A DNA stretch of 64,000 bases from Sneathiella sp. P13V-1 (GTDB lineage Bacteria; Pseudomonadota; Alphaproteobacteria; Sneathiellales; Sneathiellaceae): positions 62,001-126,000 of the forward strand of contig NZ_WYEU01000001.1 in the NCBI RefSeq assembly GCF_015143595.1, read 5' to 3'. The notes beneath the pieces are model-generated. The model saw only the letters and a list, made by a program, of their open reading frames with translations. It ran no database searches and had not been told where the DNA came from. The position numbers were made by a program, and so were the translations under genes. How positions within the stretch are numbered: the stretch's first letter is position 1; every line of letters starts with the position of its first letter. This document shows positions 9,731-17,477 of the stretch, in pieces.

Positions 9731-9804
9731 TCACTAGAGCAAGGAAAAGTGCGTATGAATACTGCTAATTTTTTCCTTAACTGATGCAAAAAATGCATCG
9801 CTAA
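9731..9804. promoter_or_regulatory. Shared regulatory block B (LysR operator) before the BMP/biuret operon
   Basis: This is an ungapped partner of 1296-1369. The three common cores TCACTAGAGC (9731), TGAATACTGCTAAT (9756) and TGCAAAAAATGCA (9785-9797) have identical spacing in both copies. Arms GATGCA and TGCATC extend the palindrome here to a longer dyad than in copy A. The palindrome lies 117 bases upstream of the binding-protein start and the TCACTAGAGC box 63 bases upstream. The conserved spacing over 74 bases suggests a full activator-promoter arrangement rather than a lone operator. Confidence 0.75.
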
Positions 9805-9917
9805 ATACTAACTTTTTTGTCTATGAGTTTCTTTTAATCAAAACGGCAAGTCTTATAGTCCATAGGCCGTAACATTGAACCCGCACATTCGGACACAATT
9901 CTCAAACAGAAAGCGAA

Positions 9918-9946
9918 CATTAAATAGCGTTAAACTCTATTTAATG
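9918..9946. repeat. Perfect 10-base inverted repeat
   Basis: Arms CATTAAATAG and CTATTTAATG flank a nine-base spacer, with no mismatch. It lacks a run of T and is not at a gene end, so a terminator is unlikely. A protein-binding dyad in the presumed element end is the best reading. Confidence 0.65.
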
Positions 9947-9962
9947 ATTTCAAATGGTTAGC

Positions 9963-9978
9963 TAGAAAATGTTTTCTA
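9963..9978. repeat. Palindrome TAGAAAA-TG-TTTTCTA
   Basis: Two seven-base arms separated by two bases form a near-continuous palindrome, centred 38-39 bases after the previous dyad. It looks like a binding site for a dimeric protein. Confidence 0.6.
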
Positions 9979-10033
9979 ATTAAAGAAACATAACTTTATG
10001 CAGCTTCTTCATTAATGCGAGAAAGATAAATAC

Positions 10034-10056
10034 CTTCCTAACAAGCAATTAGGAGG
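10034..10056. repeat. Imperfect inverted repeat CTTCCTAA / TTAGGAGG
   Basis: Seven of eight arm positions pair across a seven-base spacer. The right arm could also pass for a ribosome site (TTAGGAGG), but no open frame of note follows it. Confidence 0.4.
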
Positions 10057-10095
10057 TTTAAATCATAAGAGTATGGGAATTTATGACCGAAGCTG

Positions 10096-10117
10096 AACGT
10101 CAACCGGAATTGACGTT
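10096..10117. repeat. Perfect 8-base inverted repeat AACGTCAA / TTGACGTT
   Basis: Arms AACGTCAA (10096-10103) and TTGACGTT (10110-10117) flank the spacer CCGGAA. No T-run follows on either strand, so it is a candidate operator or recombination-protein site rather than a terminator. Confidence 0.6.
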
Positions 10118-10381
10118 ACGACAAATTCACTCAGCGAAAAAAGAAACGAGACACCAGAAAATGACCAGACCGGATCGACCAAAAATACGCACTCATGTAT
10201 GTTACAATCGATCCTCCGAGTGAATGTCAGCAACCACCCTACGATCTGGGTAACTCGCGCATCCCTTTTAAGTCCTTTATCAAGGATTTATATTCTGACC
10301 AAACCGATTTATGCAGTTTTTATGCACTATTTTCACACCCTCTCAAAACCCATATAATTCAATTACTTAGGAATCTAGATG

Positions 10382-10431
10382 GCGCATTGAAAATCCGCGT
10401 GTCGGTGGTTCGAATCCGCCTCCGGGCACCA
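10382..10431 (+). pseudogene. 3' fragment of tRNA-Phe(GAA), probable integration (att) site
   Basis: The sequence matches the 3' part of an alphaproteobacterial tRNA-Phe. It has anticodon loop TTGAAAA (10387-10393) with GAA anticodon, and an anticodon stem with four of five pairs (GCGCA against TCCGC, one C:C mismatch). The variable loop follows, then a T arm GGTGG-TTCGAAT-CCGCC with four Watson-Crick pairs and one T:G pair, the acceptor strand TCCGGGC (10421-10427), discriminator A and encoded CCA (10429-10431). The D arm and the 5' acceptor strand GCCCGGA are missing upstream, so it cannot fold as a whole tRNA. Such duplicated 3' ends mark the far end of elements integrated at tRNA genes. 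The orientation implies that the intact gene and the element lie to the left. Confidence 0.75.
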
Positions 10432-10557
10432 CTTACTTCCTAAATCAAAGAATAGACGTCACGGTGAACCAGAGGGTTTCAGTTGCCATGAAATGATCAG
10501 ACTATTGCTTTGAGGAAGCATGGTCGAGAAATCAATTTGGCATGCCGTGTTCCAGTT

Positions 10558-11373
10558 TCAATCGTCCGATACTGACTTCACTGAATCAATTAAGGCTGTG
10601 GTGAAATCTAAAGCGGTGTAAATGTCATTATGACCGACATTTTTAATCGTGAAATCCGCGCGCAAATCTCTTGCCGCCTCTCGTACAGGCGATGAACGCG
10701 CCGCAGGAATAACTTTGTCATTGTCAGCTGTTATCACTGCAACCGGCAGGTTCAGGCGACGTAAGCTATCCGCAGTTTCCATACGATGACGCAATAATAA
10801 CCTGACTGGCAGCCAAGGATAGTGGGTAGCTGCAAGTTCCTTCAATGAATCAAAGGGAGTGACCAGAACTATTCCTTGCAAAGAGCGCGAGCCAGCAAGA
10901 TCAACGGCAACCGAAGACCCTAAGCTAAATCCGATAGCAACAACACCATCTGCATGTTCTTCAATCAGGTAATCATGAGCTAGCCGAGCATCCTCAAAAA
11001 GTGCCATCGCCGAAGGGCGACCACTGCTTGGGCCATATCCACGGTAGTGCAGGGCGGCAATCTCATGTTCCGGAAAAATTTGATGCAGCAGGATTGCCAT
11101 AATATCGGCATTCCACGCATTACCCCCAAAGCCAAACAAAAGCGGTCGCGGCTCAGCCGAGGGGCGGCTTGGCTTAATCCGCACAACAACGACGTTTTCA
11201 CCATCCTCTGTTGTCAGTTCACTGTAGCTCGCTCCGGCTGGAAGATTAGAGCTGCCGCCCGCAAGACCAGAAGGAAAAATCAGCCACGTCTGAAGGAAAT
11301 ATGCTGTGCCAACAATGCCTGCGTATAATGCTATTAGAATGAATGTCAGTTTCAGAAACCACATACCAAACAT
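10558..11373 (-). CDS. Membrane-anchored alpha/beta hydrolase (BEM46/ABHD13-like)
   Basis: A 271-residue protein with one N-terminal membrane helix (about 5-27) and an alpha/beta-hydrolase domain. Nucleophile Ser150 sits in GFSLGSS, the probable acid is Asp217 or Asp219 in TADNDKVIP, and the catalytic His is His248 in NVGHNDIY. The oxyanion region is LLFGFGGNAWNA and a HYRGYGPSSGRPS loop follows, as in BEM46-like serine hydrolases. The ATG at 11373 is preferred to the TTG two codons upstream. It is the last minus-strand gene before the tRNA fragment and lies 129 bases after the enoyl-CoA hydratase gene; membership of that operon is uncertain. The substrate is unknown. Confidence 0.85.
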   Translation of the reverse strand: MFGMWFLKLTFILIALYAGIVGTAYFLQTWLIFPSGLAGGSSNLPAGASYSELTTEDGENVVVVRIKPSRPSAEPRPLLFGFGGNAWNADIMAILLHQIFPEHEIAALHYRGYGPSSGRPSAMALFEDARLAHDYLIEEHADGVVAIGFSLGSSVAVDLAGSRSLQGIVLVTPFDSLKELAATHYPWLPVRLLLRHRMETADSLRRLNLPVAVITADNDKVIPAARSSPVREAARDLRADFTIKNVGHNDIYTALDFTTALIDSVKSVSDD

Positions 11374-11502
11374 TATCAACCAATTCCGGTCCCAAAGAAA
11401 GGCTCACGTCGCCTTTAGGTTCTGCCGTCAAGTATGAGAGAGGATTTCGATATTAAGACTAAGTCAATTTCACACGTTTGAGCCAAGACGATTAAGTGCT
11501 CT

Positions 11503-12285
11503 CTACTTCCCTTTAAAATTAGCGGCGCGTTTTTCTTGGAATGCTTTTACGCCTTCCAGGAAATCTTCTGTGCGAAATGCTTGTCCCTGACATGCCGCTT
11601 CAAATCTTACGGCATCTGAGATAGAGCCATTTTGGGCATGCGCAATTTGTCGTTTAATCAAACCAAGCGCCGTTGTTGGGCCATTTGCCAATCGGTGTGC
11701 CAAAGCAAGAGATGTGGCCTCTAAGTCTTCATCTTCCACAACATCCCAGATCAAACCCCACTCTTTTGCAGTATCTGCGCTGATTTTATGATCCCCCAGC
11801 ATAGCCATTGCTGTCGCCCGTGCTGGTCCAATTTTATGGGTAAGTGACCAGGACATTCCGCCATCCAGAACAGCCCCGATGCGAGAAAAGGCAGTCAACA
11901 GCTTTGCTGACCGACCCGCAATTGTAATATCCCCAGAAAGCGCCAGACCACACCCCGCTCCGGCGGCGGCACCGTTCACGGCAATAATAACAGGTACAGG
12001 CACTTCCCTGATGGCGGTGATCAGGCGATTAACACCAGCCATCATCTGACCTTCGACCTTTTCGCGTCTGTTCGCCAGTTTATCCCCTTGTAAATCCGCA
12101 CCAGCACAAAACCCGCGCCCCGCCCCCGTAATCAATATTGCTCTAGCCGAGCTGTTTTCTGTCACGCCAACCACCGCTTCTGTTAAGCCGGATATCAACT
12201 CTTTAGACAGGGCATTCAATTGCTCAGGTCTATTCAAGGTCAGTTTCAGCAGGTTTGCCTCCTGCTCTACAATCAAATCACTCAT
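11503..12285 (-). CDS. Enoyl-CoA hydratase/isomerase family protein
   Basis: A 260-residue crotonase-fold protein. The oxyanion-hole segments are GAGRGFCAGADLQG and NGAAAGAGCGLALSGD; the later ARATAMAMLGDHKISADTAKEWGLIWDVV stretch is typical of the PaaG-like enoyl-CoA hydratase/isomerase group. It should hydrate or isomerise an unsaturated acyl-CoA in the cytoplasm. The ATG at 12285, with AAGGAA eight bases upstream, is preferred to an in-frame start 25 codons earlier. It lies downstream of the acyl-CoA synthetase gene in the same direction but after 331 noncoding bases, so it may have its own promoter. A role in degrading the acid freed by the fused amidase is inferred. Confidence 0.9.
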   Translation of the reverse strand: MSDLIVEQEANLLKLTLNRPEQLNALSKELISGLTEAVVGVTENSSARAILITGAGRGFCAGADLQGDKLANRREKVEGQMMAGVNRLITAIREVPVPVIIAVNGAAAGAGCGLALSGDITIAGRSAKLLTAFSRIGAVLDGGMSWSLTHKIGPARATAMAMLGDHKISADTAKEWGLIWDVVEDEDLEATSLALAHRLANGPTTALGLIKRQIAHAQNGSISDAVRFEAACQGQAFRTEDFLEGVKAFQEKRAANFKGK

Positions 12286-12616
12286 TTGGTTTTCCTTATT
12301 ATTCGTTTTCACCAACTGGATTTTTTTGGGAGAGCTTATTGTTTTTGCTCTAATAAACACTCACACGCCGCTTCGTTCAGCAAGCTTTAGGCTAAACAGT
12401 GTCAGACAGCCACAGTTATGAGATTACATCCAAAAGAATGATCTGCAAATAGGATGAATATGAGCGCGATTGATTGGGATATGTAATGGGAAACCACATG
12501 TCGACAAGATGAAACCGTCACACCGCGTCATTCTTTCAGAATATCTGAGCGACACCAATTTGTCTTCGAGACATTCTTTTCTTATGCGGTCAGCGTGATT
12601 ATCTGTGCCAACTGAT
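12286..12616. other. Noncoding gap between enoyl-CoA hydratase and acyl-CoA synthetase genes
   Basis: 331 bases without a supported gene. An in-frame upward extension of the enoyl-CoA hydratase frame and a 70-codon frame overlapping the synthetase end show no family-like sequence. No strong hairpin was found. It probably holds the promoter of the hydratase gene in its lower-coordinate half. Confidence 0.5.
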
Positions 12617-14362
12617 CTAACGCCCCAAATACTCAACCATTTGATCGCGCATCACAAATTTCTGTGGCTTGCCTGTAATGGTCATGGGAATTTTATCCAC
12701 CACACGGACGAATTTCGGGATTTTATAGTGGGCGATTTGTCCTTGGCAGAAATTCTGGACATTGCCCGCATCTAGATCCGCGCCGTCATTTGAAACAATC
12801 CAGACACATACTTCTTCCCCCAGACGTTCATCCGGGATGCCGAAAACCTGAACTTCAATAATGTCTGGATGACGCATGAGAAACTCTTCGATCTCACGGG
12901 GGTAGATATTCTCGCCGCCGCGAATGATCATATCTTTCTTCCGCCCGACAATGGAACAGAACCCCTCTTCATCCAATACGGCCAGGTCCCCTGTGTGCAT
13001 CCAGCCATCAATGATCGCTTCATCGGTGCGCTCGGCATCTTCCCAATAGCCTTTCATCACTGAATATCCGCGGGTACAAAGCTCTCCTTGTGCGCCAACA
13101 GGGACAATTTGCCCCTCATCATCGACAATCTTAACCTCCAGATGGGGATGGATTCTCCCCACTGTTGCGCATCTTTTTTCAATCGGGTCGTCGACAAAAC
13201 TTTGGAAGGAGACAGGTGATGTTTCTGTCATGCCATAACATATGGTCACTTCTTTCATATGCATTTGGCTGCCGACTTTTTCCATTATCTCAATGGGGCA
13301 AGGCGCACCTGCCATGATACCGGTTCTTAAAGATCCAAGATTGTAAGTCTGCTTCTCCATCTCTTGCAGCATCGCAACAAACATGGTCGGCACACCATAA
13401 ACCGCCGTGCATCGTTCAGAAGACAACGCCTGTAAGGTTGCTTCTGGCTCAAACGCTTCCCCCGGGAAAATCATTGTTGCGCCTTTACTGATCGCCCCTA
13501 ACACCCCCATCACCATACCAAAACAATGGTAAAGCGGCACAGGGATGCAAAGACGGTCTGCTTCGGTAAGTTCGATCCTATCCGTTACAAAGCGCGCGTT
13601 ATTGACGATGTTATAGTGAGACAGTGTTGCGCCTTTCGGGGCGCCGGTTGTACCAGATGTAAACTGAACATTGATAGGATCATCTGGCGTGAGTGTTTTT
13701 TCGATTTTGGAGAGACGCAATTGCTGGGCTGGGCCGCCCAACGTCTTCACCTGCTCGAAACTAAACAGGCCGTCAGAAACATCTGCATCCATGACAACCA
13801 CACTTCGAAGATGCGGCAGCCTTGCCGCACGAAGCTGCCCCGGTTCACAAGACTTCAGTTCGGGGGCGAGCCCTTTAATCATCTCCAGATATTCTGAGGT
13901 CTTAAAAGATTTCGCCAAGATAAGGGCCTTGCAGCCAACTTTATTGAGGGCATATTCCAGCTCTGCAACCCGGTAAGCCGGATTGATATTGACCATCACC
14001 ACGCCAATGCGCGCGGTTGCAAACTGGGTCAATACCCACTCAAATCGATTGGGGGACCAAATGCCGAGGGTATCCCCTTTTTCCAATCCCATGGCGAGGA
14101 GGCCAGACGCAAGCGCGTCAATTTCCCGATCAAAATCGTAATAGCTAAAGCGCTCTCCGGTCTCTTTAAAAACCAATGCCTCGCGTGGGCCAAAGCGGGA
14201 TACTGCTTCACGGAACATTTCTGGAATTGTCATGTAACGTAGTTCACTATCCGACCGCCCCTGAACATAGGACAGTCCCTTTTGCGGCTCTCCCCCCTTC
14301 AAGTCATGTTGGGATCCGACAGATTTGATTTTCGTCATCAAACTTTCAGTCAATATTGACAT
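12617..14362 (-). CDS. AMP-forming acyl-CoA synthetase
   Basis: A 581-residue acyl-CoA synthetase of the ANL superfamily. The P-loop FTSGTTGAPKG is near residues 233-243. Further motifs are YGMTETSP, the GELCTRGYSVMKGYW block, the hinge DMIIRGGENIYPREIE and the C-terminal lysine region ITGKPQKF. Together they resemble medium- to long-chain fatty-acid ligases. It activates a carboxylic acid with ATP and CoA. The ATG at 14362 follows the stop of the ABC-amidase fusion by eleven bases; a GTG five codons upstream is possible. Its position right after an amidase suggests that it activates the acid released from the imported amide (inference). Confidence 0.92.
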   Translation of the reverse strand: MSILTESLMTKIKSVGSQHDLKGGEPQKGLSYVQGRSDSELRYMTIPEMFREAVSRFGPREALVFKETGERFSYYDFDREIDALASGLLAMGLEKGDTLGIWSPNRFEWVLTQFATARIGVVMVNINPAYRVAELEYALNKVGCKALILAKSFKTSEYLEMIKGLAPELKSCEPGQLRAARLPHLRSVVVMDADVSDGLFSFEQVKTLGGPAQQLRLSKIEKTLTPDDPINVQFTSGTTGAPKGATLSHYNIVNNARFVTDRIELTEADRLCIPVPLYHCFGMVMGVLGAISKGATMIFPGEAFEPEATLQALSSERCTAVYGVPTMFVAMLQEMEKQTYNLGSLRTGIMAGAPCPIEIMEKVGSQMHMKEVTICYGMTETSPVSFQSFVDDPIEKRCATVGRIHPHLEVKIVDDEGQIVPVGAQGELCTRGYSVMKGYWEDAERTDEAIIDGWMHTGDLAVLDEEGFCSIVGRKKDMIIRGGENIYPREIEEFLMRHPDIIEVQVFGIPDERLGEEVCVWIVSNDGADLDAGNVQNFCQGQIAHYKIPKFVRVVDKIPMTITGKPQKFVMRDQMVEYLGR

Positions 14363-14373
14363 CTTCCGCGCCC

Positions 14374-16761
14374 TCACATTGCCTGCCAGTCACCGCTTTG
14401 CTCAAAAGCGTGAGCTGCCTGATAGATTTTCATTTCCCCGTAATTTGGACCAACCAGCATCATTCCAATCGGCAATCCTTCGAGGAGGCCACACGGGATG
14501 CTCATTGCAGGAAGGCCACCGTTGAACGGCGCCGTATTGGCGATCATTTCAAATGCCCGTTGGACATATAGGCTGATAGAACAGTCTGCAGGTGGGATCT
14601 GCTGCGGTTTCATAGGGACCGTTGGCATCAACAGAAGGTCATATTGTTTCAGTGCTGTTTTGTAGTGATCATTGACTTTACGCATGAGGTTCTGCGCTTT
14701 GCCATAGAAACGTCCCCGATACTGCTCCTGAAAGAATTCTCCAATGAACATGCAGGTTTTCAGCGAATGACTAAGCTCATCCGGGCGGTTACGCCACTGG
14801 GCCATATGATCCATCATGGACGGGACGAACAGCCCGCGGTAGTTGGTACCACCGGAATTGCCACGCATCATGTGATCCTGCAAACCTTCCAATGTAATTG
14901 CCGTCCAACAATCCACTGCCATATGATGTTCGGGGATGGATACTTCTTCCACGCGCGCGCCCATCTCACGGAACCGCTCCGCCGCTGCCAGTACCTTTTG
15001 ATCAACATCTGCTTCGGCAGTTTCCCCGCCAAAACCTTCCTTCAGAATACCAATTCGCATTCCATGAACACCCCGCCCCAAGGCTTCCGTATACCGATAG
15101 GTTTTTGGCTTATACTGGCGCGGATCTAACCCGTCCTCACCGGCGAGCACTTCAAGCAGTAACGCGTTGTCAGCAACGGTTCTTGTGACAGGCCCCACAT
15201 GGTCAATTGTTTGTTCAATTGGCATCACACCAGAATAAGGGACAAGGCCGTGAGTTGGTTTCATACCATAAACACCGCAATTCGAAGCAGGAATACGGAT
15301 GGAGCCTCCCTGATCACCTGCAATCGCCATATCTACTTCGCCCGCTGCGACCAATGCTGCAGAACCACCTGATGATCCGCCCGCCATATATCCCCGTTTC
15401 CACGGGTTGTGGATCGGTCCTTTGGCATTGGTATGGGATCCGCCAGACAGACAGAAATTCTCACAATGGGCTTTCCCCGCAATCGTTCCCCCGGCATCCA
15501 ACATTCTGGTCACAATTGTCGCGTCGATTTCCGGGATATACCCTTCCATAATGGAAGATCCATTCATCATCGGTACACCTGCCAGACACACAGTATCTTT
15601 CAAGGCGATACGTTTTCCGCGAAGTGGGCCATCCATGGCCCCCTTAACATCCGTCTTCACATACCAGGCGTTTAGCGGGTTTTCCGTCAGGCTAGGGAAA
15701 TGGCCGGGGGATCTTGGATAGCGCACCTCTGGCAAATTATCAGGCATCGCGTCCAACCTGTCATAGGACTGGATGTAAGGCTCCATAATTTCGCTATACT
15801 CTTTCAACTCCTCATCGGAGAGGCTCATACCAAACCGCTGTGCCATTTCACGCATCTGAGAAAGTGTTGGTCTTTTAATCGTCATGTTGGTCACCACTGG
15901 TTTCTGGCTTGAAAAAGCCGTATCCGTGTCAGTTCGTTTCGGCATTGGGGCCGGAGATATGTCAGAAGAGGTTTTATTTTCGGCAGCGGCTGGGCGGCTC
16001 ACTTGCCCCCCACTTGCCCGGGTTGATCTGGCCGCGCCAAAGCCAAGGAATTGATCAACTTTCGCCTGATCTGTTAAATCCGAACGGGAAAGTTCCCCTG
16101 TAATACGTCCCCGCTCCAGCACCAGAACCCGATCAGAGAGGTCGGAAATAAAGTCAAAGTTCTGTTCCACCAGTAGGATGGATAGTCCTCTGTCTTCTCG
16201 AAGTTTGAGAAGGGTTTCTGACATTTCTTCAATGATGGAGGGTTGAATACCTTCAGTTGGCTCATCAAGGAGGAGAAATTCAGGATCTCCCATCAAACAG
16301 CGGGCGAGCGCGAGCAGTTGCTGCTCTCCCCCTGAAAGGGCGCCTCCTTCCCGATCCAGCAAAGGAATAAGGCGTGGGAAGTCTTTCAGGATCTGGTCAA
16401 TAACTTCTTCTTCGCTTCCGTTCGAATAATCATGCCAGGCAAATCGCAGATTATCCCGAACCGTCAGTTGCGGAAAAATACCCCGTCCCTGCGGCACATA
16501 TCCGATCCCAAGACCTGCCCGTTCATTTGGGGGCAGGCTAGTGATTTCAGTTCCATGGAAACGAACAGTGCCGGAGGTCGCCGGGAGGAAACCCATCGCC
16601 GTCTTCAACAACGTCGACTTACCCATACCGTTATGGCCAAGGATACCCACGACTTCATTTTCGAAAACGGCAAAATCAATACCGTGGAGAACAGGAACTT
16701 TCCCATATCCCCCGGATAGGCTTTTAACTTCCAAAAGCGTTACTTGATCTTCGTGTGTCAT
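14374..16761 (-). CDS. Fusion protein: LivF/UrtE-type ABC ATPase joined to an amidase
   Basis: A single 795-residue frame with two full enzymes. Residues 1-250 are a HAAT/urea-type ATPase: Walker A GHNGMGKST, signature LSGGEQQ and Walker B LLLDEPTEGIQPSIIEEM, the last very like UrtE. Residues about 250-295 are a Ser/Ala/Pro-rich linker. Residues 295-795 are an amidase-signature enzyme with Lys388 (ALKDTV), cis-Ser463 (GGSSGGSA) and nucleophile Ser487 (GDQGGSIRIP), close to bacterial enantioselective/nitrile-pathway amidases, which commonly begin like its TIKRPTL segment. An internal ATG at 15885 (residue 293), with GGTGA upstream, could give free amidase. The start overlaps the LivG stop (ATGA). 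I infer that it drives import and hydrolyses the amide at the inner face of the transporter. Confidence 0.92.
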   Translation of the reverse strand: MTHEDQVTLLEVKSLSGGYGKVPVLHGIDFAVFENEVVGILGHNGMGKSTLLKTAMGFLPATSGTVRFHGTEITSLPPNERAGLGIGYVPQGRGIFPQLTVRDNLRFAWHDYSNGSEEEVIDQILKDFPRLIPLLDREGGALSGGEQQLLALARCLMGDPEFLLLDEPTEGIQPSIIEEMSETLLKLREDRGLSILLVEQNFDFISDLSDRVLVLERGRITGELSRSDLTDQAKVDQFLGFGAARSTRASGGQVSRPAAAENKTSSDISPAPMPKRTDTDTAFSSQKPVVTNMTIKRPTLSQMREMAQRFGMSLSDEELKEYSEIMEPYIQSYDRLDAMPDNLPEVRYPRSPGHFPSLTENPLNAWYVKTDVKGAMDGPLRGKRIALKDTVCLAGVPMMNGSSIMEGYIPEIDATIVTRMLDAGGTIAGKAHCENFCLSGGSHTNAKGPIHNPWKRGYMAGGSSGGSAALVAAGEVDMAIAGDQGGSIRIPASNCGVYGMKPTHGLVPYSGVMPIEQTIDHVGPVTRTVADNALLLEVLAGEDGLDPRQYKPKTYRYTEALGRGVHGMRIGILKEGFGGETAEADVDQKVLAAAERFREMGARVEEVSIPEHHMAVDCWTAITLEGLQDHMMRGNSGGTNYRGLFVPSMMDHMAQWRNRPDELSHSLKTCMFIGEFFQEQYRGRFYGKAQNLMRKVNDHYKTALKQYDLLLMPTVPMKPQQIPPADCSISLYVQRAFEMIANTAPFNGGLPAMSIPCGLLEGLPIGMMLVGPNYGEMKIYQAAHAFEQSGDWQAM

Positions 16762-17477
16762 CCCGCTTTCTTCCCTAGATATACATTTCTGACCACAGGA
16801 TCTGACATGACCTTGTCCACATGATCTTCCATAAGCACTGCGCCCTGATGGAATACCGTGACTGTGGAAGCGATTGACTTGATAAACTGCATGTCATGTT
16901 CGACAATCACCACGGCGGCTGTTTTGGTCATTTCGTGAATAATTTCACTCATGCGATCCACATCTTCCGCTGTCATGCCTGCAGCGGGCTCATCAAGAAG
17001 AACCAGCCAAGGATCTGCGACGGCAACCAGACCAAGCTCAACCCGTTGTCTTTCCCCATGGGCCAATCTTCCAAGGTCTGCCTTTGCAATAGATCCCAAT
17101 GCAAGACGGTCAATAATCTCTTCCGTTTTGCGAACCGCCTCTTTAGGGGACATGAACCTGCGGGCTGCGATCCAGATATTTTCATAGACGGATAGGCCAT
17201 CCATTACGTTCGGCACCTGTGTTTTGATCCCAACACCAAGGGACGCAATTTCATGTGGATGCCAGCCCGTGGTTTCCTGCCCCCGCATGAACACTTGGCC
17301 TTCGGAAGGTGTCAGCAATCCCGTAACACATTTAAAGAAAGTGGATTTGCCCGCACCATTTGGTCCGATAAGGCATCTAAGCTCCCGCGCCTGCAATTTG
17401 AAATTCACATTGTCGGAAGCGACCACTCCGCCAAATCGCATTGTCAGGCCTGATGTTTCAAGAACAGTTTCAGCCAT
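16758..17477 (-). CDS. ABC ATPase of amide/urea HAAT transporter (LivG/UrtD-like)
   Basis: A 239-residue ATPase with Walker A GPNGAGKST, signature LAHGERQR, Walker B LVLLDEPAAGMT and the switch histidine in VVIVEHDM. The LAHGERQ signature resembles UrtD/FmdE rather than amino-acid LivG. The ATG at 17477, with GGGGAA upstream, is preferred to an in-frame start 44 codons earlier that would lie inside the permease gene. It overlaps the LivM-like gene by eight bases and the fusion gene by four. It partners the ATPase half of the fusion protein. Confidence 0.92.
   Translation of the reverse strand: MAETVLETSGLTMRFGGVVASDNVNFKLQARELRCLIGPNGAGKSTFFKCVTGLLTPSEGQVFMRGQETTGWHPHEIASLGVGIKTQVPNVMDGLSVYENIWIAARRFMSPKEAVRKTEEIIDRLALGSIAKADLGRLAHGERQRVELGLVAVADPWLVLLDEPAAGMTAEDVDRMSEIIHEMTKTAAVVIVEHDMQFIKSIASTVTVFHQGAVLMEDHVDKVMSDPVVRNVYLGKKAG

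Larger units (their letters stand above)
9805..10381. other. AT-rich noncoding stretch with several perfect inverted repeats
   Basis: No convincing gene is present. The 577 bases are AT-rich compared with both flanks and contain four dyads listed separately (9918-9946, 9963-9978, 10034-10056, 10096-10117). The stretch ends at the tRNA-Phe fragment. Its layout is what one expects just inside the end of an integrative element, where arm-type integrase or excisionase sites lie, but no integrase gene is visible in the window. It may also contain the remains of decayed genes. Confidence 0.6.

Noticed and set aside
9669-9804. Possible riboswitch (guanidine or similar) in the leader of the ureide operon
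   Set aside because: No conserved riboswitch core or paired stems were recognised; the conserved block is better explained as a LysR site.
10340-10431. A complete tRNA-Phe gene
   Set aside because: No 5' acceptor strand GCCCGGA and no D arm lie at the required distance; only the anticodon arm to CCA is present.
10195-10443. 82-codon open frame running into the tRNA fragment
   Set aside because: Its last third is a translation of the tRNA-Phe sequence (the RIRLRAP-type ending is typical of this artefact); there is no ribosome site or family likeness.
12424-12636. 70-codon minus-strand frame after the acyl-CoA synthetase
   Set aside because: It overlaps the end of the synthetase gene, lacks a ribosome site and has no recognisable protein pattern.
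14644-15129. 161-codon plus-strand frame opposite the amidase
   Set aside because: Antisense shadow of the strongly supported amidase domain.
15770-16030. The ABC-amidase fusion as a sequencing frameshift artefact
   Set aside because: Both domains are in one frame with no stop, and the linker has the Ser/Ala/Pro-rich composition of a real linker. Raw reads would settle it.
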